From Phycisphaerae bacterium (GTDB lineage Bacteria > Planctomycetota > Phycisphaerae > UBA1845): DNA of 42,202 bases. The notes below the pieces were generated by a model that made no database searches, was not told the DNA's origin, and was given only the letters and a program-made list of their open reading frames with translations. The stretch's first letter is position 1. Every line of letters starts with the position of its first letter. Positions 33,358-41,905 of the stretch are shown one piece after another. The stretch lies in contig JAJDDP010000060.1 of assembly GCA_029260235.1 (NCBI GenBank), forward strand, positions 1-42,202. Reading direction: 5' to 3'. The translations under genes and the position numbers were made by a program.

Positions 33358-35547
33358 ATGCTGTCGATGGATGAATGCCGTTCGAAACATAGTCTAGGCG
33401 GCCCCATCCTCTGGGCGGTAGTCGCTGCGGCAGCCGCTATCCGAATCATGTATCTCCTAGGGGGTCGCGCCGACCCGACGCTTACTCATCCGATCATAGA
33501 TGCTGCGGAATACCAACGAATCGCCATGGCCATCGCCCAGGGCAATGATGCCTGGGGTGGCCCATTCTCACGTCCGCCACTATTTCCTCACTTGCTGGCA
33601 GGCAGTTATGCCCTGCTTGGAACGAATATCTTTGTCATTCAATTCCTTAACGCCGTGCTGGCCAGTGGGACCTGTCTGCTCACCATTCTGCTCGGCCAAG
33701 AGTTGTTCGATCGGACTACCGGACTGACTGCTGGTGGTATTGTCGCTCTCTATGGCCCGATGATTTTCTTTGATGGGCAGGTGCTTGCTTCGAGCTTGGT
33801 TGTCTTTGCTTTCACACTGGTGCTGCTGCTGACCGTACGGGCCATGCATTGTCCTACCGTAACTTCCTGGTTGTGGGTTGGCCTAGCCATGGGAGTCGCC
33901 GCACTGGCCCGACCTAATATCTTGCTGTTCGCGCCGGTGGTCATCGTAGGCGTAATTGTAGCAGCCCGGCCGAGGCGATCATGGGGGACCACCGCACTTC
34001 ATCTGCTTGCCGGGGGCTTGGCCATGATGCTGATGATAGCCCCAGCCACGTTGCACAACTATCGGCGCAATGGTGAGTTCATTCTTATCACCGACAGCGG
34101 GGGCCTCAACCTGTTTCTTGGAAACAACCTCCATTCCCTGGCGACACTGGCAGTTCGGCCGGGCTACTCTTGGGAACACATTAGGCGCATGCCCCACTCT
34201 GATGGTCTGATCTCGAGAAAGAAGGCCGAACGGTTCTTCGTCAACCGAGTGAGCCAGTACGCTAAGACAAACCCAGGAGATTTTGGAAAGCAAATCGCCC
34301 GCAAGGCACGGTTATTCTTCAATGCGACTGAGGTTCCGCGGAATGTGTCGCCATACTTTCACCGTAAGTTCTCGAGCATTCTGAGCATCCTGATGTGGCG
34401 GACCAAATTCTTCGGCTTTCCATTTGGGTTGATTGCTCCGCTCGCTCTGGTCGGCGTGGTCATGTCGTGCCACAATCGACCGGATCGAGCGATCACCTGC
34501 GGCTACATTATTGCTTGCGCTGCCTCGGTCATTCTCTTCTTCAACGCGAGCCGATATCGACTGCCCATAATTCCACCCCTCACTATCTTCGCTGCATGGG
34601 CCGCCGTGGATACGTACCGCCGAATCCGAGACAAAATGCCCGTCCGCATCGGTCGAAGAATGATAGGGGGAATCATCATAGGATTTCTGATCAACGCGCC
34701 GGCGGCTACGCCATATGACAAAATCAACTTTGAGGCAGCTCTCTTTCAAGGCCTCGCTAACGAAGCCATGTGGGTCGGTGACCTTGATCGGGCTGGGGAA
34801 AGCTTAGATCGCGTGGTGAAGCTGAATGCGAATTCTGTAGAACTCTTCTGCGGCCTAAGCTATGTAGCCCGGCAACAAGGCCAGCCATTGAAGGCGATGG
34901 CACACGCCCGCGAGGCAGTCAGGTATGCACCTGAATCTCCAGACGCACGCATCTACTTGGCTTCAGAGTTGGCAGTGAGGAAAGACTTCAACGGAGCCGA
35001 AGCGGAAAGTCGATTAGCGATTGAACTCGACCCGGGGCACGACATTGCGCATTCGACGCTCGGGATGATACTATTTGGACAACACCGTTTCTCTGCAGCG
35101 GCCGACGCATACGGACGCGCCGTCCACTTCCAGCCAGCCCGTGAGGATTACCAATTGGGTTGGGGTCGAAGCTTGATCGCGGACGGGCAATACGCAGAGG
35201 CCGAATCTGCCTACTCTGAGGCCCGTTGGCATATGGAATCGCCAAGAATGATCGACGCGCTCGCCTGGCTATTAGCGACCTGTCCCGATCCAGCAATTCG
35301 CGATCCCAAGCGGGCGCTGGCCCTCTCTGGAGAATCGATGATTCTCCTGGGCACGCCGTCCTCCGACCACTTGGATACGCGGGCGGCAGCAATGGCCAGC
35401 GCTGCCCGTTTCGACGAAGCCGTCGCAATTGCGACGCGTGCTGTGACTCTGGCTAGAAGCAGTGGTCGACTTGATTTGGCGACAGTCATGAATGCTCGAC
35501 GCAATAGGTACCGAGCAGGCAAGGACATCCGCGACCCTCGAAAATGA
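33358..35547 (+). CDS. GT-C glycosyltransferase (family 39-like) with TPRs
   Basis: A protein of about 729 residues with roughly ten membrane helices to residue ~465, then TPR-like repeats to the end (LDRAGESLDRVVKLNANS, LKAMAHAREAVRYAPES, NGAEAESRLAIELDPGH, AAADAYGRAVHFQP). The first loop carries HPIIDAAEYQRIA, typical of PMT/ArnT-like glycosyltransferases where the Asp is near the active site, and SRPPLFPHLLAG and ALARPNILL are further family signatures. Transfer of a lipid-linked sugar to a surface substrate is inferred. The start is uncertain: ATG 33358 or 33367, or TTG 33331 after CGGGGAC. It shares the GT-C plus TPR plan with the two TMTC-like genes but is a different family. Confidence 0.82.
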   Translation: MLSMDECRSKHSLGGPILWAVVAAAAAIRIMYLLGGRADPTLTHPIIDAAEYQRIAMAIAQGNDAWGGPFSRPPLFPHLLAGSYALLGTNIFVIQFLNAVLASGTCLLTILLGQELFDRTTGLTAGGIVALYGPMIFFDGQVLASSLVVFAFTLVLLLTVRAMHCPTVTSWLWVGLAMGVAALARPNILLFAPVVIVGVIVAARPRRSWGTTALHLLAGGLAMMLMIAPATLHNYRRNGEFILITDSGGLNLFLGNNLHSLATLAVRPGYSWEHIRRMPHSDGLISRKKAERFFVNRVSQYAKTNPGDFGKQIARKARLFFNATEVPRNVSPYFHRKFSSILSILMWRTKFFGFPFGLIAPLALVGVVMSCHNRPDRAITCGYIIACAASVILFFNASRYRLPIIPPLTIFAAWAAVDTYRRIRDKMPVRIGRRMIGGIIIGFLINAPAATPYDKINFEAALFQGLANEAMWVGDLDRAGESLDRVVKLNANSVELFCGLSYVARQQGQPLKAMAHAREAVRYAPESPDARIYLASELAVRKDFNGAEAESRLAIELDPGHDIAHSTLGMILFGQHRFSAAADAYGRAVHFQPAREDYQLGWGRSLIADGQYAEAESAYSEARWHMESPRMIDALAWLLATCPDPAIRDPKRALALSGESMILLGTPSSDHLDTRAAAMASAARFDEAVAIATRAVTLARSSGRLDLATVMNARRNRYRAGKDIRDPRK

Positions 35548-35616
35548 GACTTGACGGACCTCCCGCTGCGAACCGTTGCGAGCAGAACACTTCTCAGCCT
35601 GCTATAGTTGCCATCC

Positions 35617-36525
35617 ATGGACCGCCATCTGATCGGAGAGATTTGCGCGCTGTTGACCGCCATCACTTGGGCGATGGCTATGGTATTGTTCAAACGAAGC
35701 GGCGAGCAAATCAAACCGATGGCGCTCAACCTCTTCAAGAATGTTGTTGGCCTATTCCTGTTGCTCCTCACCGTGGCTTTCATGCCCGACGCCATAGCCG
35801 AATTGCGCCAATATCCCATCGAAGATTTTTATGTCTTGATCATCAGTGGGGTGGTGGGCATTGCTATTGCAGACACTATTTTCTTCCGCGCGCTCAACAC
35901 GTTGGGTGTGGGCATCACTTCAATCGTCGATTGTTGCTACTCCCCTCTCATCTTTCTTTTCGCAGCACTGGTGCTCTCTGAGACCATTGAATCTCATCAC
36001 TACTTTGGTGCCGCATTCATCCTTAGCAGTGTCTTTGTCACCTCCTCCATCACGCCGCCCGCTGGCAGAACCCGGCGTCAACTACTCAGTGGAATCTTGC
36101 TCGGCATCTTCTCGATAGCGCTGATGGCCGTGGGTATCGTTTTTGCCAAACCTGTCCTTGAAGCAGAAGACTTCCCCTTGATCCCAGCCACAGTGCTGCG
36201 CCTAGGAGCCGGTACAGTCGTCCTGGCCATCATGGGGATAGCTTCCCCAACTCGCAGAGCGCTATGGAATGTGTTCCGTCCGTGCGCAGCTTGGAAAAAT
36301 AGCCTGCCGGCTTCGATTCTTGGCGCCTATATCTCTCTGATACTTTGGATCGCAGGATTCAAGTACACCCATGCATCGATCGCCGGACTCTTGAACCAAA
36401 CGTCCGTCGTCTTTGCGCTTATGTTTGCAGCCTGGATCCTTAAAGAGCAGCTCACGCCGCGCAAAATGGTCGCGGTCGGTTTGGCTGTCTGCGGTATTCT
36501 GGTGGTCGCGTTGGGAGGCCAATGA
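35617..36525 (+). CDS. EamA/DMT-superfamily transporter
   Basis: A 302-residue inner-membrane protein with ten predicted helices in two halves of the EamA type. The first half begins GEICALLTAITWAMAMVLFK, the second near LLSGILLGIFSIALMAVGIV, and the C-terminal motif ASIAGLLNQTSVVFALMFAAWILKE is characteristic (AxxxxLxxPVxxxLxxxxxLxE). It is likely an exporter of amino acids or other small metabolites; substrate cannot be read from sequence. ATG 35617 is used instead of TTG 35608. TATAGT at 35604-35609, directly before it, could be a -10 element giving a nearly leaderless transcript. Confidence 0.85.
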   Translation: MDRHLIGEICALLTAITWAMAMVLFKRSGEQIKPMALNLFKNVVGLFLLLLTVAFMPDAIAELRQYPIEDFYVLIISGVVGIAIADTIFFRALNTLGVGITSIVDCCYSPLIFLFAALVLSETIESHHYFGAAFILSSVFVTSSITPPAGRTRRQLLSGILLGIFSIALMAVGIVFAKPVLEAEDFPLIPATVLRLGAGTVVLAIMGIASPTRRALWNVFRPCAAWKNSLPASILGAYISLILWIAGFKYTHASIAGLLNQTSVVFALMFAAWILKEQLTPRKMVAVGLAVCGILVVALGGQ

Positions 36526-36752
36526 TCACAAGAGAGGCGCATCAGATGCCAAGCACACCTGCTGCCCTATGCCAGCAGCCATGTCCAAACCGCAGCCACA
36601 GCCCAATAGCACCGAGAACCGCCCGATAATCAAACACCAAGCGCACCGCATCCAGCATGCCCTCCCTCTGCCAGTCCGTAAATCAAGTCCGAGCAAGCCT
36701 ATTCCGACGAAATGGCGTGTGCCTACTCTACTATTGAAGAGGGTGCCTCAAC
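36526..36752. other. Intergenic region before the PilZ cluster
   Basis: A 227-nt gap with no gene recognised. It should hold the promoter of the three PilZ genes, but I see no clear hexamers. GAAGAGGG lies 7-15 nt before the TTG start at 36753. Confidence 0.4.
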
Positions 36753-37523
36753 TTGTCGAGTTTCACGACTGCAATCCCTACCGAAGAACAGCTTGAATTG
36801 CTGCGCCAAGTGTGCGCACGCAACACACCGCTGGAATTGCACATCCAAGCCAATAAACAACTGGTGACTGGCCGATCCCGTTTTCTGGAACTTCGAGATG
36901 AGGCAATCTGCATCGATCAGCCACGCATGGGCGGTGAAGGCAAACCTCTCCGGGAACGACAAATTGTGTTGGTCCATTTCTTGTTGAGTGGTACACGCTA
37001 CTCATTTGAAACCAGGGTCCGACGAGTACACTGCTCGGTGCAGTTGAACCAGCAGCTGCGCGTGCCAGGAGTTTCTCTTGGAGTACCGCCGAGCATCAAG
37101 GAACAGCAACGCCGAACCGATTTCCGGCTATCCCTAGCCAGCCATGCGAAGATCGACATCATCGTCCACACAGGGTCGCCTTTGAACGGAGGTTCTGCCC
37201 CAGCCAAGACGAAAGTACTGCGCCCTGGAATCATCAACATCTCATGTGGCGGCATGTGTGTTCTCTTCGACCTGGGGGACAGCAAGCCATGGCAATCAGG
37301 CGACATTTTCTTCCTTTCCTTCCAGCTGCCCGAGGTGAGCGACCGATTCCTTTTCATGGCTGAATTGCGGCACAAGCGGCCCATCGAACGCCGTGAAAAC
37401 TGCGTGATCGGATTCAAATTCCTGCCCTGGAGTCTCGTGCCAACCCAAAAGCAGCTTGTCGAGGTCACAAAGTTCATCGCTACCGAGCAACGCAAACAAC
37501 TACGTAACAAGAGCAAGAGGTGA
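36753..37523 (+). CDS. PilZ-domain c-di-GMP receptor 1 (YcgR-like)
   Basis: A 256-residue protein in two parts: an N-terminal YcgR-type beta-domain (about 25-110) and a C-terminal PilZ domain. Both c-di-GMP contact motifs are present: RTDFR (121-125, RxxxR) and NISCGG (162-167, NxSxxG). YcgR-like proteins brake flagella or act on export and polysaccharide machines. TTG 36753 is the only plausible start because the next in-frame Met is at residue 59, inside the domain. It leads a run of three PilZ genes with 7- and 19-nt gaps, so they are likely one operon. Confidence 0.85.
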   Translation: MSSFTTAIPTEEQLELLRQVCARNTPLELHIQANKQLVTGRSRFLELRDEAICIDQPRMGGEGKPLRERQIVLVHFLLSGTRYSFETRVRRVHCSVQLNQQLRVPGVSLGVPPSIKEQQRRTDFRLSLASHAKIDIIVHTGSPLNGGSAPAKTKVLRPGIINISCGGMCVLFDLGDSKPWQSGDIFFLSFQLPEVSDRFLFMAELRHKRPIERRENCVIGFKFLPWSLVPTQKQLVEVTKFIATEQRKQLRNKSKR

Positions 37524-37530
37524 AACAACC

Positions 37531-38250
37531 ATGCTGGCAATGAACACAACGGAAACGCCATTTACCTTTGGATTGGATGCCCGCCAGTCGAATCGAGTGC
37601 TCGAATTGGCTGCCAGAGCCTGTGCGGTCGTCGTGCTGACACCTCGCACGGATGAGAAGCTCCAATTGTGGGGCCCGATCGAAGCCCAGTCCGATGAATC
37701 GCTCTGGATTTCTCTAGACGAGGCGAACATCGGCTACGTCGAAGACCTTCAATCCGTGTGCTGCGATGGCGTCCTGGAACTCGGTGATGCTCGGTACTTG
37801 TTCGACACCAACATCTTGGCCTTCCGCGGCAGCGACGATTGCATGTCCGTGGAGGTGGCTTCACCATGCAAGATTCGCGTAATTCAACGTCGCCGCTTCT
37901 GCCGCGCACAGCTCCAGGAATCATCGGAGATCGAACTGCTGGACACCAACGCCGCACCGGCCGACGGGGACGACCTTAGATCACACCTGGGCGCCATGCT
38001 GAACGTCAGCGTGGAGGGCTTGGCTTGTCGGGTACCCACTGAAACATCCGACGCATTTCGTCCTGATCAGGAACTGCAAGTGCGGTTCACCGTCCTATCC
38101 GATCCAGAACCGTTCGAGTTCACCGCGTTACTGAAAAGCAAGACACCGGGCGGTACTCCTGGCATGACCGTTCTTGGACTGCATTTCAAGCACAGCCCGA
38201 ATGAATCCGCCTACCATCGTCTTCAGGCAGCATTGGAACGGTTGGCGTAA
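37531..38250 (+). CDS. PilZ-domain c-di-GMP receptor 2
   Basis: A 239-residue protein starting at ATG 37531, with AGAGG ten nt upstream (37517-37521); the open frame upstream to 37456 lies in the previous gene. The N-terminal half is a YcgR-like beta-domain (VVVLTPRTDEKLQLWG onward). The PilZ half has RRFCR (121-125) and NVSVEG (158-163), both motifs intact. It differs from its neighbours over most of its length, so the three genes are old paralogues or separate recruitments. There are no membrane helices; it is cytoplasmic. Confidence 0.85.
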   Translation: MLAMNTTETPFTFGLDARQSNRVLELAARACAVVVLTPRTDEKLQLWGPIEAQSDESLWISLDEANIGYVEDLQSVCCDGVLELGDARYLFDTNILAFRGSDDCMSVEVASPCKIRVIQRRRFCRAQLQESSEIELLDTNAAPADGDDLRSHLGAMLNVSVEGLACRVPTETSDAFRPDQELQVRFTVLSDPEPFEFTALLKSKTPGGTPGMTVLGLHFKHSPNESAYHRLQAALERLA

Positions 38251-38269
38251 CCAAGAAGGAACCAAGGCT

Positions 38270-39046
38270 ATGAGCCATGTAAACTACATCGAACATGCCG
38301 TGCGCGATGAAATCCTTCAGCAGATGGTCACGAAGCGAGCGCCCGTGGTCCTCACCCGCCAAGGCCCCGACGGGTGGCTAGTTGTCAAGTCACGGTTTTG
38401 TGGCGCCAACGCCGAGCAAGGCTGGTTGGCCGTGGATCCTCCTTTGGCCCAAAACGGCGGTCCGGAATGGACTACGCCAAGCGCAAGCGAGTACCTCGGT
38501 ATATCGTTCCGCCGCGGCCACAAGAAGTATGTGTTCAATGCACCTGCGTGCGCGCCAGACGAACTGCATCAGGCTAAGACGCCGAGCAAACCGACCATCT
38601 TTATCCGCTGGCCTGAGAATGTTCAGGAGTTGCAGCGCCGCGTTTATCAGCGAGCTTGTCCCCCGCAAGGTCGTCAAATCAGCGTAGAGATTCAAACGGC
38701 TGAGGCCAACTCTGGTCCCAATACAACGATCACCGGCACGATGGAGGATTTATCTGCTGGCGGAATGCGAGTGCGTTGCGCCCATCCAGTCGACTTGAAG
38801 AACGAAGTGAAACTCCTATTTGCGTTGAGATCCAATGGCGACATGCTCTCATTCGATGGGACATTTCGGCACTGCCAGGCTACTGATCAAGGCGATTACT
38901 CAATTGGCTTCCAGTACATCGGGATGGAAACTTCACAAGCAGGACAGGAGCAATTGCATCACATCGCCCGGGTGGTGACCGATTTCCAGCGGGCTGCCAT
39001 CCGCCAAAGACCCCGCAACTTGCGTCGTAGCCCCACGCGGCGATAA
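38270..39046 (+). CDS. PilZ-domain c-di-GMP receptor 3
   Basis: A 258-residue cytoplasmic protein. The start at ATG 38270 follows AAGAAGGAACCAAGG; an earlier ATG at 38174 would lie within the previous gene. The N-terminal domain resembles that of its neighbours (APVVLTRQGPDGWLVV), and the PilZ half has RVYQR (124-128) and DLSAGG (160-165), again both ligand motifs. The Arg-rich C-terminus (RQRPRNLRRSPTRR) could touch nucleic acid or acidic partners. It is followed nine nt later by the DNA methyltransferase gene. Confidence 0.85.
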   Translation: MSHVNYIEHAVRDEILQQMVTKRAPVVLTRQGPDGWLVVKSRFCGANAEQGWLAVDPPLAQNGGPEWTTPSASEYLGISFRRGHKKYVFNAPACAPDELHQAKTPSKPTIFIRWPENVQELQRRVYQRACPPQGRQISVEIQTAEANSGPNTTITGTMEDLSAGGMRVRCAHPVDLKNEVKLLFALRSNGDMLSFDGTFRHCQATDQGDYSIGFQYIGMETSQAGQEQLHHIARVVTDFQRAAIRQRPRNLRRSPTRR

Positions 39047-39055
39047 TTGGCGGGC

Positions 39056-39559
39056 ATGAAAGAACACTGCGTTTTCCAAACAGCCTGGGGCTGGAGCGGG
39101 ATCGTTGTTCAGGACGAGCTGCTTATCGCCACAGAATTGCCGGTTCGCGCTCGCAAGCGCATCGCCAACCGAATCGCCAGCAATCATCCTGATTCTGTCG
39201 AGAATGATGGCCTAATGCCTCGCGTGGTCGAGCACATCCGCGGGTACTTCGACGGCAAACCCGTAACTTTCGATGTCCCTCTAGATCTGACCAGTCAAAG
39301 CGATTTCAGGCGCCGCGTGCTCCAAGCCTGTGCTCGTATCCCAAGGGGTCAAATGGCGTCCTATGCCGATCTCGCCCGTGCAGCTGGCAGCCCGAAAGCG
39401 GCCCGAGCCGTTGGGGCAGCCATGGCGAATAACCCTATACCGCTGATTGTCCCCTGCCACCGGGTCATCCGCTCAGACGGACAACTCGGCGGCTTCTCCT
39501 CGCCCGACGGCTTGAAGCAGAAAAAAGAGATGCTCGAACTTGAGGGCGCCTGCTTCTAG
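39056..39559 (+). CDS. ogt: Methylated-DNA--protein-cysteine methyltransferase (Ogt/MGMT type)
   Basis: A 167-residue suicide repair protein that moves the alkyl group from O6-alkylguanine to its own cysteine. The active site IVPCHRVI has Cys134, and the upstream helix-turn-helix with RIPRGQMASYADLA and the Arg finger region (SPKAARAVGAAMANNP) is complete. The N-terminal ~75 residues are short and of the Ogt/Ada-C type. Start is ATG 39056; TTG 39047 is less likely. It comes close behind the PilZ genes, but functional linkage is doubtful. Confidence 0.93.
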   Translation: MKEHCVFQTAWGWSGIVVQDELLIATELPVRARKRIANRIASNHPDSVENDGLMPRVVEHIRGYFDGKPVTFDVPLDLTSQSDFRRRVLQACARIPRGQMASYADLARAAGSPKAARAVGAAMANNPIPLIVPCHRVIRSDGQLGGFSSPDGLKQKKEMLELEGACF

Positions 39560-39650
39560 AGGTTGCACCGGGGCACACCCTGGCGGCTACGATCCTCCTA
39601 ATCACTGTCCGCATGCCGGAGTGTCAAGCTCCAAACTCGAAGCACGTCTC

Positions 39651-41033
39651 CTAGTCGACCGGATCGAACCGGGCCTGGAAGAATCGCAGATACTTTGGCT
39701 CGTAGGTGAAACGCAGCCCTTTGATTTGATCTCTCTGGTTGTAGACCGAGATAATCGACTCAGCAGTCACATCCATGTGTGCCTGCGTATACACACGTCT
39801 CGGGATGGTCAATCGAACCAGTTCCAACGAGGGGAAGAGGTTTTCGCCGGTCTTGGAATCTCTCCCAGCCGACACCGCGCCTCGTTCCATCGACCGTACT
39901 CCTGAATCCAAGTACAGAGCGGCGGTTAGAGTCTGCGCGGGGAATTGATCCCGCTGGATGTGTGGAAGGAATTTGGCGGCATCTAGGAACACGCCATGCC
40001 CGCCTATGGGTCGGACCACGGGGATGCCGGCCTCAATGAGTTTGTGACCCAAGTATTCAACCTGACCGATTCGAGAATGCATATGATCGAGATGCACGGA
40101 TTCTCGAATGCCGATGGCCAGTGCTTCCATATCACGACCAGCCATGCCGCCATAAGTCTGCAGGCCCTCGTACACCACAACGAGATTTCGAGCTTGGTCG
40201 GCCAACTCGTCGTCGTTCAGGGCCAAGAAACCGCCGATGTTGACCAGTGAGTCTTTCTTGGCAGACATCGTGCAGCCGTCGGTGCAATCACAGATTGCCC
40301 GAAGGATCTCACCCAGCGACTTATCCTGCTGCGCCGGTTCGCGGTACTTGATGAAATAGCTGTTCTCAACGGCACGCGTAGCATCCAAAATCACCTTGAT
40401 ACCGTGCTTATGGCACAACGCGCAGGTCTGCTCGATATTCTCAAGGCTGCAGGGCTGACCCCCAGCCATGTTGACGTTGGTTTCCAAGGAGAGGTATGGA
40501 ATACGATCCACCCCTACTTCGTCGATGACCCGCTGCAACTTGTTCAGATCTACATTCCCCTTGAACGGAAACTCGCTTTCTGAATCATGCGCTTCATCAA
40601 TAATCACGTCCGTAAAGCGCCCCCCAGCCAATTCCTGGTGTAGCTTCGTGGTCGTGAAATACATGTTCCCAGGGACAACATCACCCTTACGAATGCAGAT
40701 TTGGCTAAGAATGTTTTCTGCTCCGCGACCTTGGTGCGTGGGGATGAGATGCCGATAGCCGTAAATGGATTGCACGGTTCGTTCGAGGTGGTAGTAATTC
40801 TCTGAACCGGCGTAGGCTTCGTCGCCGATCATCATGCCTGCCCACTGTCGATCACTCATCGCTGACGTGCCAGAGTCGGTCAGCAAGTCGATGTACACCA
40901 AGCGGCTGGGCAGGAGAAAAGTGTTGTAACCCGCGTCCGCAATGGCGGCTTTGCGTTCAGCGTGGGTAGTCATGGTAAGGTGCTCAACGACTTTGACTTT
41001 CCACGGTTCTGCCCATGATTGTCGTGTGACCAT
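39651..41033 (-). CDS. tpl: Tyrosine phenol-lyase
   Basis: A 460-residue PLP enzyme that splits L-tyrosine to phenol, pyruvate and ammonia (EC 4.1.99.2). It follows the phenol-lyase rather than tryptophanase sequence through most blocks: GYNTFLL, YIDLLTDSGTSAMSDRQWAG, GDEAYAGSENYYHLERTVQ and NMYFTTTK. The KK pair at 259-260 (SAKKD) holds the PLP lysine, probably the second. The GVRSMERG block keeps the arginine that in Citrobacter phenol-lyase contacts the tyrosine hydroxyl, where tryptophanases have Ile. The ATG at 41033 has GGAGGAG seven nt upstream, a very strong ribosome site. It is a single gene, converging on ogt. Confidence 0.9.
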   Translation of the reverse strand: MVTRQSWAEPWKVKVVEHLTMTTHAERKAAIADAGYNTFLLPSRLVYIDLLTDSGTSAMSDRQWAGMMIGDEAYAGSENYYHLERTVQSIYGYRHLIPTHQGRGAENILSQICIRKGDVVPGNMYFTTTKLHQELAGGRFTDVIIDEAHDSESEFPFKGNVDLNKLQRVIDEVGVDRIPYLSLETNVNMAGGQPCSLENIEQTCALCHKHGIKVILDATRAVENSYFIKYREPAQQDKSLGEILRAICDCTDGCTMSAKKDSLVNIGGFLALNDDELADQARNLVVVYEGLQTYGGMAGRDMEALAIGIRESVHLDHMHSRIGQVEYLGHKLIEAGIPVVRPIGGHGVFLDAAKFLPHIQRDQFPAQTLTAALYLDSGVRSMERGAVSAGRDSKTGENLFPSLELVRLTIPRRVYTQAHMDVTAESIISVYNQRDQIKGLRFTYEPKYLRFFQARFDPVD

Positions 41034-41431
41034 CAAAAAACTCCTCCAGAATCAAAAGCCAGGCTGGGTAGCGAATCGTCACCCATACGTACAGCCGCGT
41101 GCCTGCAGGAATGCTCAAGTCGCGTTCTGCGCGCCCACAGCCGTTGTCAGAGGCCTAGCAATCGGCGTTCCCCTGGAGGCTGGTGCGTAGAATTATCCGG
41201 CCATCCCGGGCGAGGGCACGCCATCCTCCTCCGACCAAGCGCTGGCTTTGTCGATCCTTGTAAATGCAGCCAGGATTGACCTGGGTGCGGGCATCAGAGT
41301 TTTGGGAATCAGCTCAGCCATGTGGACGGCTCCAAAGTGGAAGCCTAGAATGCCATCGTGGTGGAAGTTTGATTTATCAGCCCTAATGAGGGTGGAACTT
41401 AGCGGGGTCGCTAATCCCTTTGGAGAAGAAA
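41034..41431. other. Divergent intergenic region between tpl and trxA
   Basis: A 398-nt region holding promoters for tpl (leftward) and trxA (rightward). It includes the tpl ribosome site (41041-41047) and the trxA ribosome site (GGAGAAG, 41422-41428). Short open frames here lack ribosome sites and are on overlapping frames. I see no tRNA, riboswitch-like structure or large inverted repeat. Confidence 0.45.
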
Positions 41432-41758
41432 ATGAGCAGCATCAAACATGTCGAGAACAATGACTTGGACGGCATTCTTGGGGACGGCTCCCAGGCAGTC
41501 TTGGTAGATTTTCATGCCGAGTGGTGTGGCCCCTGCAAGGCGATGGCCCCGGCTCTGGACGAGCTCTCCGAGGAGATGGCAGACACCCTCACCATCGCCA
41601 AAGTGGACATCGATAAGAACCAGGAATTGGCGGTCAAGCACAATGTGGGCAGCGTCCCCACGCTGATGGTATTCATGGGCCAGGAGCAAAAGGCCATGCG
41701 AGTCGGCGCCTTGGGCAAGAGCGAACTTCGAGACTGGGTTGCAAAGTCCATCGAATAG
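41432..41758 (+). CDS. trxA: Thioredoxin
   Basis: A 108-residue thioredoxin with the redox motif WCGPC (Trp31-Cys35) and the cis-proline VPT near residue 75. Size and motif order (VDFHAEWCGPCKAM, KVDIDKN, VGSVPTLMVF, VGALGKSEL) are standard. It is cytoplasmic and reduces disulfides with NADPH and thioredoxin reductase. ATG 41432 is chosen over the TTG at 41420 because GGAGAAG is spaced four to ten nt before it. An intrinsic terminator follows at 41798, so it is monocistronic. Confidence 0.95.
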   Translation: MSSIKHVENNDLDGILGDGSQAVLVDFHAEWCGPCKAMAPALDELSEEMADTLTIAKVDIDKNQELAVKHNVGSVPTLMVFMGQEQKAMRVGALGKSELRDWVAKSIE

Positions 41759-41797
41759 CCCGCTGGCAGGCAAACACCGCTTTAATCAAGATATGCT

Positions 41798-41834
41798 CGG
41801 CCGGCTGCCCACATCCAACGGCGCCGGCCGGTTT
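41798..41834 (+). terminator. Intrinsic terminator of trxA
   Basis: CGGCCGGC (41798-41805) pairs with GCCGGCCG (41823-41830), extended inward by GCC/GGC (41807-41809 with 41820-41822) around one bulged base, and is followed by GTTTT. It ends the thioredoxin transcript 39 nt after its stop and precedes pyrC by about 70 nt. Confidence 0.75.
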
Positions 41835-41905
41835 TGGTCTGTTAGGTCGTCGGGGAATTCGGGGCGGTTGCAGCCCCGCTTCGCGTAGCGTACTTTGGGC
41901 GGTCG

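Noticed and set aside
36670-36720. Sigma-28-like promoter before the PilZ genes
   Set aside because: GTAAATCAA and TTCCGACGAAA resemble the two halves, but the spacing is too long for the TAAA-N15-GCCGATAA consensus.
39651-41033. Tryptophanase (tnaA)
   Set aside because: Active-site blocks and overall sequence follow tyrosine phenol-lyase; the MERG arginine is present where tryptophanases carry Ile.
41248-41463. 71-codon + strand ORF upstream of trxA
   Set aside because: Overlaps trxA in another frame and has no ribosome site.
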